Source: Chelatococcus reniformis
GTDB lineage: Bacteria > Pseudomonadota > Alphaproteobacteria > Rhizobiales > Beijerinckiaceae
Direction of reading: 5' to 3'
DNA: 64,000 nucleotides
NCBI RefSeq assembly: GCF_014640075.1
Contig: NZ_BMGG01000010.1
Location: 248,001-312,000 of the forward strand
The number at the start of each line of letters is the position of its first letter. Positions within the stretch are counted from its first letter, which is position 1. The notes under the pieces were generated by a model. That model did not search any database and was not told the origin of the DNA. It was given only the letters and a program-made list of their open reading frames with translations. The position numbers and the translations under genes were made by a program. Positions 51,833-61,817 of this stretch are shown piece after piece.

Positions 51833-52772
51833 GGGCAACCTCCGGCGACAGGCGGATGCGCGGATCGGCCCAGGCATAGGCGATGTCGACCGCAAGATTG
51901 CACAGGACGAAGATCGTCACCATCAGCAGCGTGAAGCACTGGATCACGGGATAGTCGCGGTTGAGGATGGCGGAGATGGCATAGCGCCCCACGCCCGGCC
52001 AGCTGAAGATGCTCTCCACGATCAGCGTGCCGCCGATGAGCTCGCCCACGTGCATGCCCGTGGCGGTGACGATGGGCAGCAGGGCGTTGCGGAGTACGTG
52101 CGAGCGCTCCACCGTTCGCTCGGACAGGCCACGCAGCCGCGCATAGGTGACGTGGCGCTGCCCGGCCACCTCCAGCATGCTCGCCCGCAGCAGCCGCGCA
52201 TTGATCGACAGCGACATCAGCGAGATGGCGATGGCCGGCATCACCATGTGCGACCAGCCGCCCCGCCCCATGGCCGGCAGCCAGCCGAGGTGCACGGAGA
52301 ACAGCAGCACCAGCAGGAAGCCGAGCCAGAAGTTCGGCATGGAGACGCCGATGAAGGCGATCAGCCGCACGAGGTGGTCCGGCAGCCGGTCAGGATGGCG
52401 CGCCGCCCACATGCCGAGCGGCACAGAAACGCCGAGCGTCACAACCAGGGCGACGCCCGCAAGCTGGAGCGTGGCGGGCAGGAAGTGCAGGAGGCTCGGC
52501 AGCACGGGCCGCTGCGTGACATAGGAAATGCCGAAATCCAGCCGCACGGCCTTCCACAGCCAGTCCAGATACTGCACGGCCAGCGGGCGGTCGAGCCCCA
52601 GCATGGTCTGCGCTTCGGCCAGCGCCTGCGGCGTCGGTGGCACGCGCGACAGGCGCAGATAGTCCATCGCCGGATCACTGGGGCCGAGGCGCAGCAACAG
52701 GAAGATGATGAGCGAGGCCGCCAGCAGCATCGGCAGCAGCAGCAGCAGGCGCCTTAAGATAAAGCCTGCCAT
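51825..52772 (-). CDS. nikB: Nickel ABC transporter permease NikB
   Basis: The 315-residue permease follows E. coli NikB (314 residues) closely: [154 protein letters not shown] and [25 protein letters not shown]. This similarity is what fixes the operon as nik and not a generic peptide system. ATG 52772 lies just after the nikA stop; a GTG at 52778 overlapping that stop is the alternative. Confidence 0.93.
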   Translation of the reverse strand: MAGFILRRLLLLLPMLLAASLIIFLLLRLGPSDPAMDYLRLSRVPPTPQALAEAQTMLGLDRPLAVQYLDWLWKAVRLDFGISYVTQRPVLPSLLHFLPATLQLAGVALVVTLGVSVPLGMWAARHPDRLPDHLVRLIAFIGVSMPNFWLGFLLVLLFSVHLGWLPAMGRGGWSHMVMPAIAISLMSLSINARLLRASMLEVAGQRHVTYARLRGLSERTVERSHVLRNALLPIVTATGMHVGELIGGTLIVESIFSWPGVGRYAISAILNRDYPVIQCFTLLMVTIFVLCNLAVDIAYAWADPRIRLSPEVAHD

Positions 52773-52774
52773 GG

Positions 52775-54427
52775 TCACGGCTCGCGCGGACGGATCTGAT
52801 CGAACGGGATCTCGCCGGCGATCGGCGAGAAGGAGACGGCGCCCAGTTCCGGCTTCGCGATCAGCATCGCGCTGGTGAACGTGAGCGGCAGATAGACCGC
52901 GCCATCGTGCAGCCTTGTCAGGATGTCGCGATAGAGCCGCCGCCGCTCGGACGCATCCACCGACAGCAGCACCTGGCCGATCTTCGCATCGATCTCCGCC
53001 TTGTCCGGAAGGCCGCTCTGCGCCTGGTAGTCCGCGTGGGAGGGCGCGCGCATGGAACTGATCAGCGCGTGGGGATCATAGGGCGGTCCCCAGGTGCGAT
53101 TGAAGATCATGCCGAAGCGACCGTCACGTTGCCGGGCATAGACGCTGCTCTCCTCCTCGCCCACCAGTCGCACGCCGATCCCGACCTTCTTCAGATCGGC
53201 CTGCACGATCTCCGCGATGGTCTTGGACACGGCATCGGTGCCGACGAAACAAAGGTCGATGAGGAGTGGCTCGCCGTTCTTCTGCCGCGCGCCGCTCGCC
53301 GCCACGGTCCATCCAGCCTCGTCCAACAGGCGGCGCGCGCGCGCGGGGGCGTAGGCATAGGGCTGAAGGCCGATGTCCGCGTAGGGGACATTGGGCGCCA
53401 GCAAGGTGTCCGCGCGCGTCTGCGTCCCGTAGAGAACGGTGGCGATCATCGTATCCTTGTCGACCGCATGGTTGATGGCCTTGCGCACCGCCAGATCCCG
53501 GGTGGCCCCTCGATTTGAGTTGATGGCGAGGGCAAGTGTCTCGACGGGCTTCGAGAGCCCCGTCGTCAGTTGGCCCATGGCGCGGAAACGGTCGAACGTG
53601 TCGGGGGAGACGGGCCCGTCGCTGCCGTAGATCAGGTCGATCTCGCCCGTCTCCATGGCCACCGCGCGGGTGTTGGGATCGAGGATCACCTTGATGTTGA
53701 TCTCCCCGATAGCGGGCCTTGGCCCCCAGTAGCGCTCGTTGCGCGTGAAGAGGTCGCGCACTCCGAGCTGGGTGTCCTTCAGCACCCAGGGGCCGGTGCC
53801 GATGGGCGCCGTGATGCCCGCCTGCGTGCCGCCGCCCACGAACTGCGAGGGCGCGACGAAGCGGAAGGGCCGGGGAAGCGCCAGTTCCTCCAGCGTCGGA
53901 TAATAGGGACGCTTCAGCGTCAGCCGCACCGTATGGGCATCGAGCGCTGCGACGGTCTCGATCTGGTTCGTCAGTTCCAGCCACGCATGCCGGCTGCGGC
54001 CGGCGAGGATGGCAGTGAAGTTGGCGACGACGGCAGCGGCATCGAAGGGTTCGCCATTGGAGAATCGCACGTCCTGCCGCAGCCGGAAGGTATAGATGCG
54101 GGCATCGTCCGACACCTCCCAGCCTGCCGCCAGCCACGGCCCGATCGTGCCATCGGCCTGATACTTGACCAGGGGCTCGTAGACCATGGCCTGCGCGAAC
54201 ATCTGGTTCGGTGCATAGAGGTGCGGATTGAGCGGGCCGACATTCGCCGGCCATGCGGCGTTCAACCGCGTCTGCGCCATTCCCTGGCCAGTCGGCCCGA
54301 TGGCCAGAGCGAGGCCGACGGCGGCCAAAGCAAATACTCTGACCTGACGAGCCTGAGGCGCTTCCTTTGCGATGAGGTGATTGTACCCGATCGCGACACG
54401 CCTTGGCAGGGTCTTGAAGGGAGCCAC
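52775..54427 (-). CDS. nikA: Nickel ABC transporter substrate-binding protein NikA
   Basis: The periplasmic binding protein of about 550 residues is of the SBP_bac_5 class. The N-terminus carries a basic segment and then a hydrophobic stretch ([22 protein letters not shown]) as signal peptide. The mature part has [76 protein letters not shown], typical of NikA, and [22 protein letters not shown] 54427 is preferred because AGAGG is six bases ahead; a GTG at 54457 adjoins the receptor stop without a site. The gap to the TonB receptor gene is 30 bases, so they form one operon. Confidence 0.9.
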   Translation of the reverse strand: MAPFKTLPRRVAIGYNHLIAKEAPQARQVRVFALAAVGLALAIGPTGQGMAQTRLNAAWPANVGPLNPHLYAPNQMFAQAMVYEPLVKYQADGTIGPWLAAGWEVSDDARIYTFRLRQDVRFSNGEPFDAAAVVANFTAILAGRSRHAWLELTNQIETVAALDAHTVRLTLKRPYYPTLEELALPRPFRFVAPSQFVGGGTQAGITAPIGTGPWVLKDTQLGVRDLFTRNERYWGPRPAIGEINIKVILDPNTRAVAMETGEIDLIYGSDGPVSPDTFDRFRAMGQLTTGLSKPVETLALAINSNRGATRDLAVRKAINHAVDKDTMIATVLYGTQTRADTLLAPNVPYADIGLQPYAYAPARARRLLDEAGWTVAASGARQKNGEPLLIDLCFVGTDAVSKTIAEIVQADLKKVGIGVRLVGEEESSVYARQRDGRFGMIFNRTWGPPYDPHALISSMRAPSHADYQAQSGLPDKAEIDAKIGQVLLSVDASERRRLYRDILTRLHDGAVYLPLTFTSAMLIAKPELGAVSFSPIAGEIPFDQIRPREP

Positions 54428-54457
54428 GGGGGACCTCTTTGACGGGAGCTGCGGCAC

Positions 54458-56662
54458 TCAGAACTTCGCGACGTAGGACAGTTCGATGCTCCGCGGCGCA
54501 GCGATGTAGACCTGCGTCGGGTTGTCGGCCGCCCAGTCGGCGTAGAAGGCGTCGAAGAGGTTGCGACCGCGCAGCCGTAACGTGCCGGGCCCCAGTTCAT
54601 AGCTGATCCAGGCGTCGACGACCGTGTGCCCGTCGATCTCGATGGTGTTGGTGGTGTCCGCATAGAACGAGCCGACGTATTGAGCAGACGCGCTGACGGT
54701 CATCGGCAGACCGGGCACCTTGTAGTCGGCCATCACGAACGCGGTCCACTCGGGCACATTGACTGGCCGGTTGCCGGCGAGGTCGCCGGCCGGCGACCAA
54801 AGCTCCGTATACTCCGCCTTGATGTAGGAGGCGTTGGCCGTCAGCTTGAGATGGTCGGTGAGAGCGACGGCGATCTCCGCCTCGATGCCGCGCGAGCGCT
54901 GGCTGCCGCCCTGGATGGTCAGGGCCGTGTTCGCCGGATCACGGGTCAAGATGTTGTCCTGGTCGATCTGATAGATCGAAAGGCTCGCGACCGCGCGATT
55001 GTCCCAGAAGGTGGCCTTGATGCCCGCTTCCGCCGATTGTCCGGTGGAGAGTTCGAACCGCGCATTGCTGATATTGCTCAGCAGCAGCGTCGACACAGGG
55101 ACGGTCGCCTGATTGTATTGCGCGAACAGCACGGTGCCGGGCAAGATCTCGTAAACCGTGCCCAAGCGCCACGATACGCTGTTGTAGGTTTGGTCGAAGC
55201 TTTGCGGAGCCGCCACGGTGTTCAGGTCGAAGATGGAACGGTCGAGCCGGATCGTCTCGTACCGTCCGCCGGCCACCACCAGCCATTTGTCCGTCAGGTT
55301 GATTGCGTCCTCGGCGAACACCGCGAAGGTGTCGAGCCGGCTATTGAAATTCTGACGCGTTGGAAAATTCGCCGCCGTGTCGGCTGGGACGAAGCCGCGG
55401 ATCGGGAAATAGGGGCTCACCGGCGTCGCTTCGCCGAACCGGCGCTCGGACAACAGCTCGGTGTGGTTGTAGGCGAGGCCGGCCGCGAAGCGATGGCGCA
55501 TGCCGGCGATCGCGCCGTCGAAACGCGCGCTGATCTGCTCGTAGAACACCTGCTGGTCGTTGGTGATCAGGTCTGAGGAGCGATCCAGAAGGCCCGTCGC
55601 GCCGTTATAGGTGAAGGCCTCCGAATTGGCCCATGGACGCTTGGCGGTGTAGAAGCCGACGTCGTTCCTGATGGTCCAATTGTCGGTCAGCTCGTAGTCC
55701 GTGCGATTGCGCAGCCACAGGGTGTCGGAGGCCATCTCGCCATTGTTGAAGTTGTAGTTGCGGTTTCGCAGGGCTCGATCGATCGCCAGGCCGCCTGGCG
55801 CCGAGACGATGTTGGAAGGCGAAATCGCGGCCGACCGCGCGATGAGGGGCGTTCCCTCGTAGGGCGTTCGGAAGGCGTCGTGGTAGTAATCGAGCGAGAA
55901 GGTCGTGGTCAGCCGGTCGGACAGCGCGGCGGTTGCTCCGAGCGTGACGGCCGCCGTTCGCGAATCCGTGTCGTCGATATAGCCATTCGCCTGGCTGAAG
56001 ACGGCACTCGCGCGGACGGCCGCGTTCTCGCCCACTGCGACATTGTAGTCGCCGCCCATCCGAAGCCTGTCGAAGCTTCCGTAGCTCAGGAGACCCTGGC
56101 TCAAGTTCTGGCCAAGGATCGGTTGCTTCGTCACCAGGTTGATGGTCCCAGCCAACGCGCCGTTGCCGGAAATGACGGATGACGGCCCCTTGAGGACCTC
56201 GACCCGATCGAAGTTGAAGCTGTCATAGTCTCGCGACAGCATCTGTGGGCCGGACAACTGGATGCCGTCGTACATGTAGCCGATCGCGCCGCCGGGGAAG
56301 CCACGCAGGGTTGCGAGGCTGTGCGTCGCCGGGTCGTTGCCGGCCATGAGGCCCGGCACGGCGTTGAAGACCTCCTTGAGAGTGCGCAGGCCGCGCTGCT
56401 GCATCTCCGGCTGGGTCACGATGTCGACGCTCGCCGGCGTCTCGAAGGGCGTCAGCCCGACCAGCGAGCCGGTGTCGTTTGCGAGCTTCAGCTTCTCGAT
56501 GTCCGGCCGGACCAGTTCCTCGGCCGGCGAGCCCGCCTGCACACTGATCGTGGGCAGTTCCACGACGCCGCTGCCCGGATCCGTCTGCCGCGCTTGCGCG
56601 CAGGTGAGTGACGTCCCGGACAGGAGAGCGGCAGCAACGCTGAACGTGGTGAAGCGCTCCAC
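54458..56662 (-). CDS. TonB-dependent outer-membrane receptor (probable nickel/metallophore receptor)
   Basis: This receptor of about 734 residues is in the siderophore-receptor class. After the signal peptide (ERFTTFSVAAALLSGTSLTCAQA) comes a TonB-box-like ELPTISVQAG, then the plug domain (TPFETPASVDIVTQPEMQQRGLRTLKEVFNAVPGLMAGNDPATHSLATLRGFPGG, VEVLKGPSSVISGNGALAGTINLVTKQP) and a 22-strand barrel ending in IELSYVAKF with terminal Phe. It is the first gene of the nikABCDE operon and is divergent from nikR, so it very probably takes up nickel, possibly as a complex. GTG 56662 is chosen for the signal peptide; ATG 56731 is possible. Confidence 0.88.
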   Translation of the reverse strand: MERFTTFSVAAALLSGTSLTCAQARQTDPGSGVVELPTISVQAGSPAEELVRPDIEKLKLANDTGSLVGLTPFETPASVDIVTQPEMQQRGLRTLKEVFNAVPGLMAGNDPATHSLATLRGFPGGAIGYMYDGIQLSGPQMLSRDYDSFNFDRVEVLKGPSSVISGNGALAGTINLVTKQPILGQNLSQGLLSYGSFDRLRMGGDYNVAVGENAAVRASAVFSQANGYIDDTDSRTAAVTLGATAALSDRLTTTFSLDYYHDAFRTPYEGTPLIARSAAISPSNIVSAPGGLAIDRALRNRNYNFNNGEMASDTLWLRNRTDYELTDNWTIRNDVGFYTAKRPWANSEAFTYNGATGLLDRSSDLITNDQQVFYEQISARFDGAIAGMRHRFAAGLAYNHTELLSERRFGEATPVSPYFPIRGFVPADTAANFPTRQNFNSRLDTFAVFAEDAINLTDKWLVVAGGRYETIRLDRSIFDLNTVAAPQSFDQTYNSVSWRLGTVYEILPGTVLFAQYNQATVPVSTLLLSNISNARFELSTGQSAEAGIKATFWDNRAVASLSIYQIDQDNILTRDPANTALTIQGGSQRSRGIEAEIAVALTDHLKLTANASYIKAEYTELWSPAGDLAGNRPVNVPEWTAFVMADYKVPGLPMTVSASAQYVGSFYADTTNTIEIDGHTVVDAWISYELGPGTLRLRGRNLFDAFYADWAADNPTQVYIAAPRSIELSYVAKF

Positions 56663-57000
56663 TGATGAACCCCACACGATTACTGCCCCCTGGCCAAAGC
56701 GCCGAACGGTGCGTCCAGTCCGATCCGACATGGGTGCGCTGGCCGGCTGCGCTCGGCCATCTTGCCTTGCCTTCGAGTCATACCTTTTTCAAACCTGAGG
56801 CGACTATAACCAAGCAATTTTTCTGCGGAAATGCGTGTCGATGCTCATTTTTCCGCCAAGCTGGCACGGTCCTTCGTATGAACTTTCAGCACATTTGGCC
56901 ACCTGGAGACGTGCGAATGGTCCCCCGAACCTCTCCCATGCCATCAGACGTGCCGCGATGCGGTATGATGGGTCAGGGCTCAGGGCGAGGGATGGCGCGA
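56663..57000. promoter_or_regulatory. Divergent promoter region of the nickel operon and nikR, with NikR-like half-sites
   Basis: The E. coli NikR site is GTATGA-N16-TCATAC. Here TCATAC is at 56778-56783 and GTATGA at 56876-56881, one on each promoter side, about 92 bases apart and not in the standard arrangement. The AT-rich stretch 56785-56860 should contain the promoters. These half-sites may be coincidental or belong to a different spacing. Confidence 0.4.
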
Positions 57001-57440
57001 TGCAGCGCATTACGATCACCATCGATGACGAGTTGTTGGACACCGTGGACGCCTTGGTGGCCGCCCGGGGCTATGCGACCCGATCGGAAGCGATCCGGGA
57101 TCTGGTCCGCCGCGGCGCCCTGGACGCGACCACCTCCGGGGACGAGACGCCATGCGTGGGCGTTCTCGGATATGTCTACGATCACGAGACGCGCGCCATG
57201 GCGCAGCGCCTGTCGAGCACGTTCCACGCTCACCACGGCCTGACGGTCGCGAGCATGCATATCCATCTGAGCCACGAGGCCTGTCTCGAGGTGGCGGTCG
57301 TCAAAGGACCGCAGGCGGACATCCGCAACCTTGCCGACAGTGTCGCCAGCCAGAGGGGCGTGCGGCACGCCAATCTTCATCTGGTGCCGGAAACGGAAGG
57401 CGAAATCGCTACGCGCAAGAAGGGCCATTCTCACGGGTAG
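57001..57440 (+). CDS. nikR: Nickel-responsive transcriptional regulator NikR
   Basis: The 146-residue regulator has an N-terminal ribbon-helix-helix (MQRITITIDDELLDTVDALVAARGYATRSEAIRDLVRRG) and a C-terminal ACT-like nickel domain. The four high-affinity nickel ligands known from E. coli fall at identical numbers: His76 (in FHAHHG), His87 and His89 (in SMHIHLSHE) and Cys95 (in EACLEV). With nickel bound, NikR represses uptake genes; the divergent TonB receptor-nikABCDE operon is the obvious target. The C-terminus ends in HSHG, which may add metal affinity. The ATG at 57001 is the family start. Confidence 0.95.
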
Positions 57441-57854
57441 CCGGCTCATATGAGCAGGGGCGAACGACCGGCCCTCGGGCGAGCCGTAGCCCCTCGGCCA
57501 TGCCGCCGCCTTGCGCGGCAGAGGCGCGGGCCGCGGCCAGATGGAGCACGCTCTACCGCCTTTTTCCGAGCCGCGCGGACCCCCACCGTAAGCTTCCCGG
57601 GCCCGTGGCCGGCGCGCATGGCGGTTTCGCGGTAGAGATCGGCGAGCGAACGGAAGCGCTCGAAACGATCGCCGATGATCGCGACCATTGGAGGAAGACC
57701 AGAAGCGAAGCAAGGCCGTGACGAAGCGGCGTGAATACATCCTCTGCTGGCGTTGCGAGTGAGGCTGGTTCGCGGGGAGACATGCGCCGATGCCGGCGCT
57801 GTGATAGTGCCCTTTTGCGCCAAGTCGTCGTGTCGCTAGATCGGGAACGCTGAA
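57441..57854. other. Intergenic region containing a gene remnant
   Basis: No intact gene. It contains the LLM remnant at 57575-57703 on the minus strand and otherwise looks non-coding. Confidence 0.5.
57575..57703 (-). pseudogene. Remnant of an LLM-class flavin oxidoreductase
   Basis: On the minus strand a short frame reads SGLPPMVAIIGDRFERFRSL, then ADLYRETAMRAGHGPGKLTVGVR. This matches the region near residue 200 of luciferase-like monooxygenases (LPLMIAIIGG-x-RF-x-PL-x-LYREA-x-RAGH). Before and after it the frame has no family resemblance, and there is no plausible start and end. It is a decayed fragment. Confidence 0.5.
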
Positions 57855-58718
57855 TTGGACATCGAAGAGTTGCGGACTTTCGTCGACGTCGCTGATGCCG
57901 GGGGAGTCTCGGCCGCCGCGCGCCGGCTCGGCGTCTCCAAGTCAATCGTCAGCCGGCGGCTCTTCCGGCTTGAAGCGGAGCTTGGCGTCCAACTCCTCGC
58001 ACGAACCACCCGCGGCGCCGCCCTCACGGAAGCCGGGATCACGTTTCGAGATCACGCCGCCAAAGTCGTCGCGGAGATAGACGTGGCCAAAGAAACGATC
58101 CTGCCCGCCGGTGACCTTCGCGGCCGCCTGCGAATTGCCGTACCGCTTTCTGTCGGCCCCGCTCAATTCGCGCCCATGCTGGCGGAAATGGCGCGGCGCC
58201 ACCGGCAGCTTCACATCCATACCTCCTATAGCGATCGCTTCGTTGATCTCATCTCGGAGGGTTTTGATTGTTCGATCCGGGTTGGCTATCTCCCGGACTC
58301 CAACCTGATCGCAAGGCGCGTCGGGCCGATTTATGGGAAGCTCGTTGCGAGCCCGGACTATATCAAAGTGCATGGTTCCCCTGAGGCGCCGGAGGAGCTC
58401 GCTTCGCATCAAGCGCTCATGCAGGGAACCGAAGCCTGGCAACTGATGGATGGCGAGAAGATCCTCACCATTCATCCGCAGGGGCGTTTCAAGGCTGACA
58501 ACGGTACAGCTCTCGCCGCCGCCGCAGCAGCAGGGCTTGGGGTCGCCTGGCTTCCCGATTGCCTCATCGATGAATACGTTGCCTCCGGCGCGCTTGTTCC
58601 GGTCATGACACGTTATCCACCACCTCCGGCAGGTGTATATGTCATCCGGCCGCCAGGTCAGTACCCCGCCCGGAAGGTGCAGGTCTTCACCGAGTTGATG
58701 ATTGAGTATTTCGAATAG
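57855..58718 (+). CDS. LysR-family transcriptional regulator
   Basis: The 287-residue protein has a winged helix at residues 1-60 (IEELRTFVDVADAGGVSAAARRLGVSKSIVSRRLFRLEAELGVQLLART) and an effector domain (GDLRGRLRIAVPLSVGPAQFAPMLAEMARRHRQLHIHTSYSDRFVDLISEGFDCSIRVGYLPDSNLIARRVG). The start is TTG 57855. It is nearest to the ketone-degradation genes at 59153-64000 and is the only regulator near them in the window, so it may control them. Its ligand is unknown. Confidence 0.85.
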   Translation: MDIEELRTFVDVADAGGVSAAARRLGVSKSIVSRRLFRLEAELGVQLLARTTRGAALTEAGITFRDHAAKVVAEIDVAKETILPAGDLRGRLRIAVPLSVGPAQFAPMLAEMARRHRQLHIHTSYSDRFVDLISEGFDCSIRVGYLPDSNLIARRVGPIYGKLVASPDYIKVHGSPEAPEELASHQALMQGTEAWQLMDGEKILTIHPQGRFKADNGTALAAAAAAGLGVAWLPDCLIDEYVASGALVPVMTRYPPPPAGVYVIRPPGQYPARKVQVFTELMIEYFE

Positions 58719-59152
58719 GCTTCGCACCTTGCGGTGTCTGCCCCTGAAGCACGAACGGTGCAAAGCCCCATGCAGGCGCCGCGACAGCCGAAGCGGGGGC
58801 GGTTGAGGATTGATCCGTAACCATCAGCCACTTGTATGGCGTGCGAAGGATGATCTTCGCCGGGACGGACGCGCCTCGGGGGCCAAGGCGCTTGGCCAGC
58901 CAGGCCGGTCCTGAACAATGACCTTCGATGTGCGGGCGGGGCATGGGTTCGGTGGCCCGGCGTGCGATAGACGGCGACGGCTCCGCAGCCCGATCGGCGT
59001 ACATATAGATCATAGGCAGGCTGCACCTGATCATAACTGCGTCAATCAGCGCAAAGCGGATCGCCTTCTCCGCCATCACGTTCCAACCTTCGCTCTGGCC
59101 ACGCGTAGCGAAGGGGAGCATGCCGAGCCGGCAAGTAAGCCGGTCGAGCCGG
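58719..59152. other. Region without a convincing gene
   Basis: A minus-strand frame 58687-59076 (starting EKAIRFALIDAVMIRCSLPMIYMYADR) has an unusual composition and no recognisable family. It partly overlaps the end of the LysR gene. It could be a small orphan gene or a remnant; it is left uncalled. Confidence 0.35.
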
Positions 59153-59974
59153 CTATCCCGGCATGGCGTCGAGAAGCGCCTTGGCACGCGCCTCGATCGC
59201 ATCCGCCATGATGCGATCCGTATGTATATATAAGCTGTTGCCCTGCACGGCTCTGAGAACCATCTCGCCCACGCGGTCGGTTCCGACGCCCTGCTTCAGG
59301 AATTCGGTCATCCGATCTCGCCGTTCTGCACCCAACCGCTCCTGCTCTTCCGACAACGACAATCCGATCTTGGGCGCAGCATTCGCCGATCGCTGAACGA
59401 TGTCGGTCGCGACCGGGCCAGGGCACAGCACGCTGACACAGATACCTGCGGACCTCAGCTCGGCATTGAGGGACTCCGAGAGTCCCACCACGCCATATTT
59501 GGCCGTACAGTACAGGACCCCGGAGCTTGTTGCTGCAAGGCCAGCGCCCGAGGCCGTATTCACGATGTGCCCCTGTCGGGCGCCTTCGACCATTCGCGGC
59601 AGAAACGTCTGGATGCCATTGATGACGCCGTAGAGATTGATACCGATCGACCAGTCCCAGAGGTCGTAGGTGAGTTTCGCAGCAGGGGCTCCGCCGGCGA
59701 CGCCGGCGTTGTTGAACAGCAGCGTTACCGGGCCCAGCACGCGCTCGGCGGCGTCCGCCGCCGCCGCGTAAGCGTCGCGATCGCGCACATCGAGCTGGAA
59801 GGTCTCGACTGGAGCAATATCCTGCAGCTCCGCCTTGGCACGGGCCAGAGCTGCTGCATCCATGTCGGCGAGGGCCAGCTTGACGCCAGCGCGCGCAAAA
59901 CGTCGGGCGATGCCCAAGCCAATGCCGTTGCCACCGCCGGTGATGAACGCGGTGCGCCCCTGCACGTCCGTCAT
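59153..59974 (-). CDS. Short-chain dehydrogenase/reductase
   Basis: This 273-residue classical SDR has cofactor motif TGGGNGIG (13-20), FNNAG, the Ser region VNTASGAGL and the catalytic pair in YCTAKYG. A long C-terminal extension after VLCPGPVATDI (QRSANAAPKIGLSLSEEQERLGAERRDRMTEFLKQG) resembles SDRs found next to Baeyer-Villiger monooxygenases. ATG 59974 has GGAGG upstream. It is divergent from the acyl-CoA ligase gene, sharing a 343-base regulatory region, and probably oxidises an alcohol to the ketone used by the monooxygenase. Confidence 0.88.
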   Translation of the reverse strand: MTDVQGRTAFITGGGNGIGLGIARRFARAGVKLALADMDAAALARAKAELQDIAPVETFQLDVRDRDAYAAAADAAERVLGPVTLLFNNAGVAGGAPAAKLTYDLWDWSIGINLYGVINGIQTFLPRMVEGARQGHIVNTASGAGLAATSSGVLYCTAKYGVVGLSESLNAELRSAGICVSVLCPGPVATDIVQRSANAAPKIGLSLSEEQERLGAERRDRMTEFLKQGVGTDRVGEMVLRAVQGNSLYIHTDRIMADAIEARAKALLDAMPG

Positions 59975-60317
59975 ATCGTCTCCCTCCGTTCGTCCTCTCG
60001 CGCAGCCGGTCTGCCGATGCAACGTCACTTTCGACATGCAGCCAGTCTTCTCCGCGCCATGGGCCGCCGGCGAGCGGCCTGACGTGATATCTTTCCGCAC
60101 CAGCGCTAGGGCATAGCTTGCATATCGCGAAATGAAAATTCGGGGCAGGCGATGATCTAGAAGAATGGAAGGTTAGCCATGCCCGGCAGGCATCGCTGAT
60201 CCAGTTTTATCTCGCCTCAACTCACCGCCCCACTGCTAGCGTCACTGGAAGCGGCGCGGCAAGGCGGCTTCCGGCCGCATCCGAGAATGTCCGCATCCGG
60301 CAGAGAGGAGCGTCGAG
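59975..60317. promoter_or_regulatory. Divergent regulatory region between the SDR and the acyl-CoA ligase
   Basis: The region must hold both promoters. An AT-rich patch at 60115-60175 (CTTGCATATCGCGAAATGAAAATTCGG within it) is the likeliest promoter area. No perfect long palindrome was seen. Confidence 0.4.
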
Positions 60318-61817
60318 TTGGAGAACGGCCAATCTGACATGGCAACCGCGGAGCCCTCGCTGCTGCCCATCGGTGATCTGCTCGCCTATCATGCGAACAG
60401 GGATCCGACCCGCCCGGCGGTGACATGCGATGACATGACCGTCAGCTACGCCCAGCTCGACGCGGGGGCCAATCGCAAGGCGCGGCAACTGGCCAATCTG
60501 GGTGTCTGCGAGGGAGATGTCGTGACCCTCGCCGTGCCGAACAGTGTCGAATTCTACGAGACCGTCTTTGCAGTCTGGAAGCTGGGCGCAACCCCGAACA
60601 TTGTCTCTTCGAAATTGCCCGCGGCGGAATTGCGGGCGATCGTTGACCTTGCTAAGCCCCGCCTGATTATCAGCGAACAACAAGCAGTCGCGGGCTGGGG
60701 TTTTCTGGCCGTAGGCGAGGGCCCGCGCGAAGGCCTCTCCAGCGATCCGCTCCCGACGAGAATCCCTCCGCGCTGGAAGATCATGACGAGCGGTGGATCG
60801 ACCGGACGGCCGAAGCTGATCGTGGACAGGACGCCCGGCGTGCGCGATCCGAGCAAGGCTCCGGGAAACCAGATGCTCGGTGATACAATGCTCAATCCAG
60901 GCCCCTTGTATCACAATGCACCGTTCGCGATGTCTTCGCAGTGCCTCTTCTCGGGAGGCCACGTCGTCGACATGGGGAAGTTCGACCCCTTGCATACGCT
61001 TCAGTTGATCGAACGCTACCGGGTCAACTGGGTGAATTTCGTGCCGACGATGATGCATCGGATTTGGCGCTTGCCACCCGAACAGCGGGACTCCTTCGAT
61101 CTCTCGTCCCTCCGGGCCGTGTGGCACATGGCCTCCGTCTGTCCTCAGTGGCTCAAGCAAGCCTGGATCGATTGGATCGGGCCGGACCGAATATTCGAGA
61201 TGTATGGCGGGACCGAACTGCTCGGCGTGACGGTCATCACGGGACGCGAATGGCTCTCGCACAGGGGCTCAGTCGGCAAGATCCAGCCGGGATCCACGAT
61301 GCGAGTGCTGGACGAGCAGCGCAATGAGTGCAAGCCGGGCGACGTTGGCGAGATTTACTTCCTGCCGGATGGCGGGCGCCATTCGACGTATGAGTATATC
61401 GGGGCGGAAGCCAAGGCAGTGGGCGGGTGGGAGTCTTACGGCGATCTTGGTTACGTGGACGAAGAGAACTACCTCTACATCGTCGACAGGCGAACTGACA
61501 TGATCGTCTCGGGCGGTGCCAACATCTTCCCGGCCGAGGTCGAGGCCGCCCTCGATCAACACCCGGATGTCCAATCCTCGATCGTGGTCGGCCTGCCGGA
61601 TGCCGATCTGGGACAACGCGCGCATGCGATCGTGCAACTGGCGGAGGGCGCTCGCGAGCGCACCGGCGCTGACGCGTTGCGCGTGTTCCTGTCCGAGCGG
61701 CTGGTGCGATACAAGATTCCGCGGGCCTTCGAGTTCACCGACGAGAACCTGCGCGACGACGCCGGCAAAGCCCGCAGGTCAAGATTTCGCGACGAACGGA
61801 TTGTCAACGCATCCTGA
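60318..61817 (+). CDS. AMP-dependent acyl-CoA ligase
   Basis: This 499-residue enzyme of the ANL superfamily activates a carboxylic acid to its CoA thioester. It has the ATP-binding MTSGGSTGRPKL, the aryl/acid-binding MYGGTELLGVT, GDLGYVDEENYLYIVDRRTDMIVSGGANIFPAEVEAAL and the C-terminal lysine in DDAGKARR. The TTG start at 60318 is supported by GAGGAG eight bases upstream; ATG 60339 is the alternative. It resembles the bile-acid/cyclohexane-carboxylate-type ligases that occur in steroid and alicyclic acid degradation clusters. It is divergent from the SDR and shares a direction with the esterase and monooxygenase. Confidence 0.88.
   Translation: MENGQSDMATAEPSLLPIGDLLAYHANRDPTRPAVTCDDMTVSYAQLDAGANRKARQLANLGVCEGDVVTLAVPNSVEFYETVFAVWKLGATPNIVSSKLPAAELRAIVDLAKPRLIISEQQAVAGWGFLAVGEGPREGLSSDPLPTRIPPRWKIMTSGGSTGRPKLIVDRTPGVRDPSKAPGNQMLGDTMLNPGPLYHNAPFAMSSQCLFSGGHVVDMGKFDPLHTLQLIERYRVNWVNFVPTMMHRIWRLPPEQRDSFDLSSLRAVWHMASVCPQWLKQAWIDWIGPDRIFEMYGGTELLGVTVITGREWLSHRGSVGKIQPGSTMRVLDEQRNECKPGDVGEIYFLPDGGRHSTYEYIGAEAKAVGGWESYGDLGYVDEENYLYIVDRRTDMIVSGGANIFPAEVEAALDQHPDVQSSIVVGLPDADLGQRAHAIVQLAEGARERTGADALRVFLSERLVRYKIPRAFEFTDENLRDDAGKARRSRFRDERIVNAS

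Noticed and set aside
58687-59202. 171-residue minus-strand frame before the SDR
   Set aside because: Odd composition, no family, and it overlaps the end of the LysR gene. Kept only as an uncalled region.
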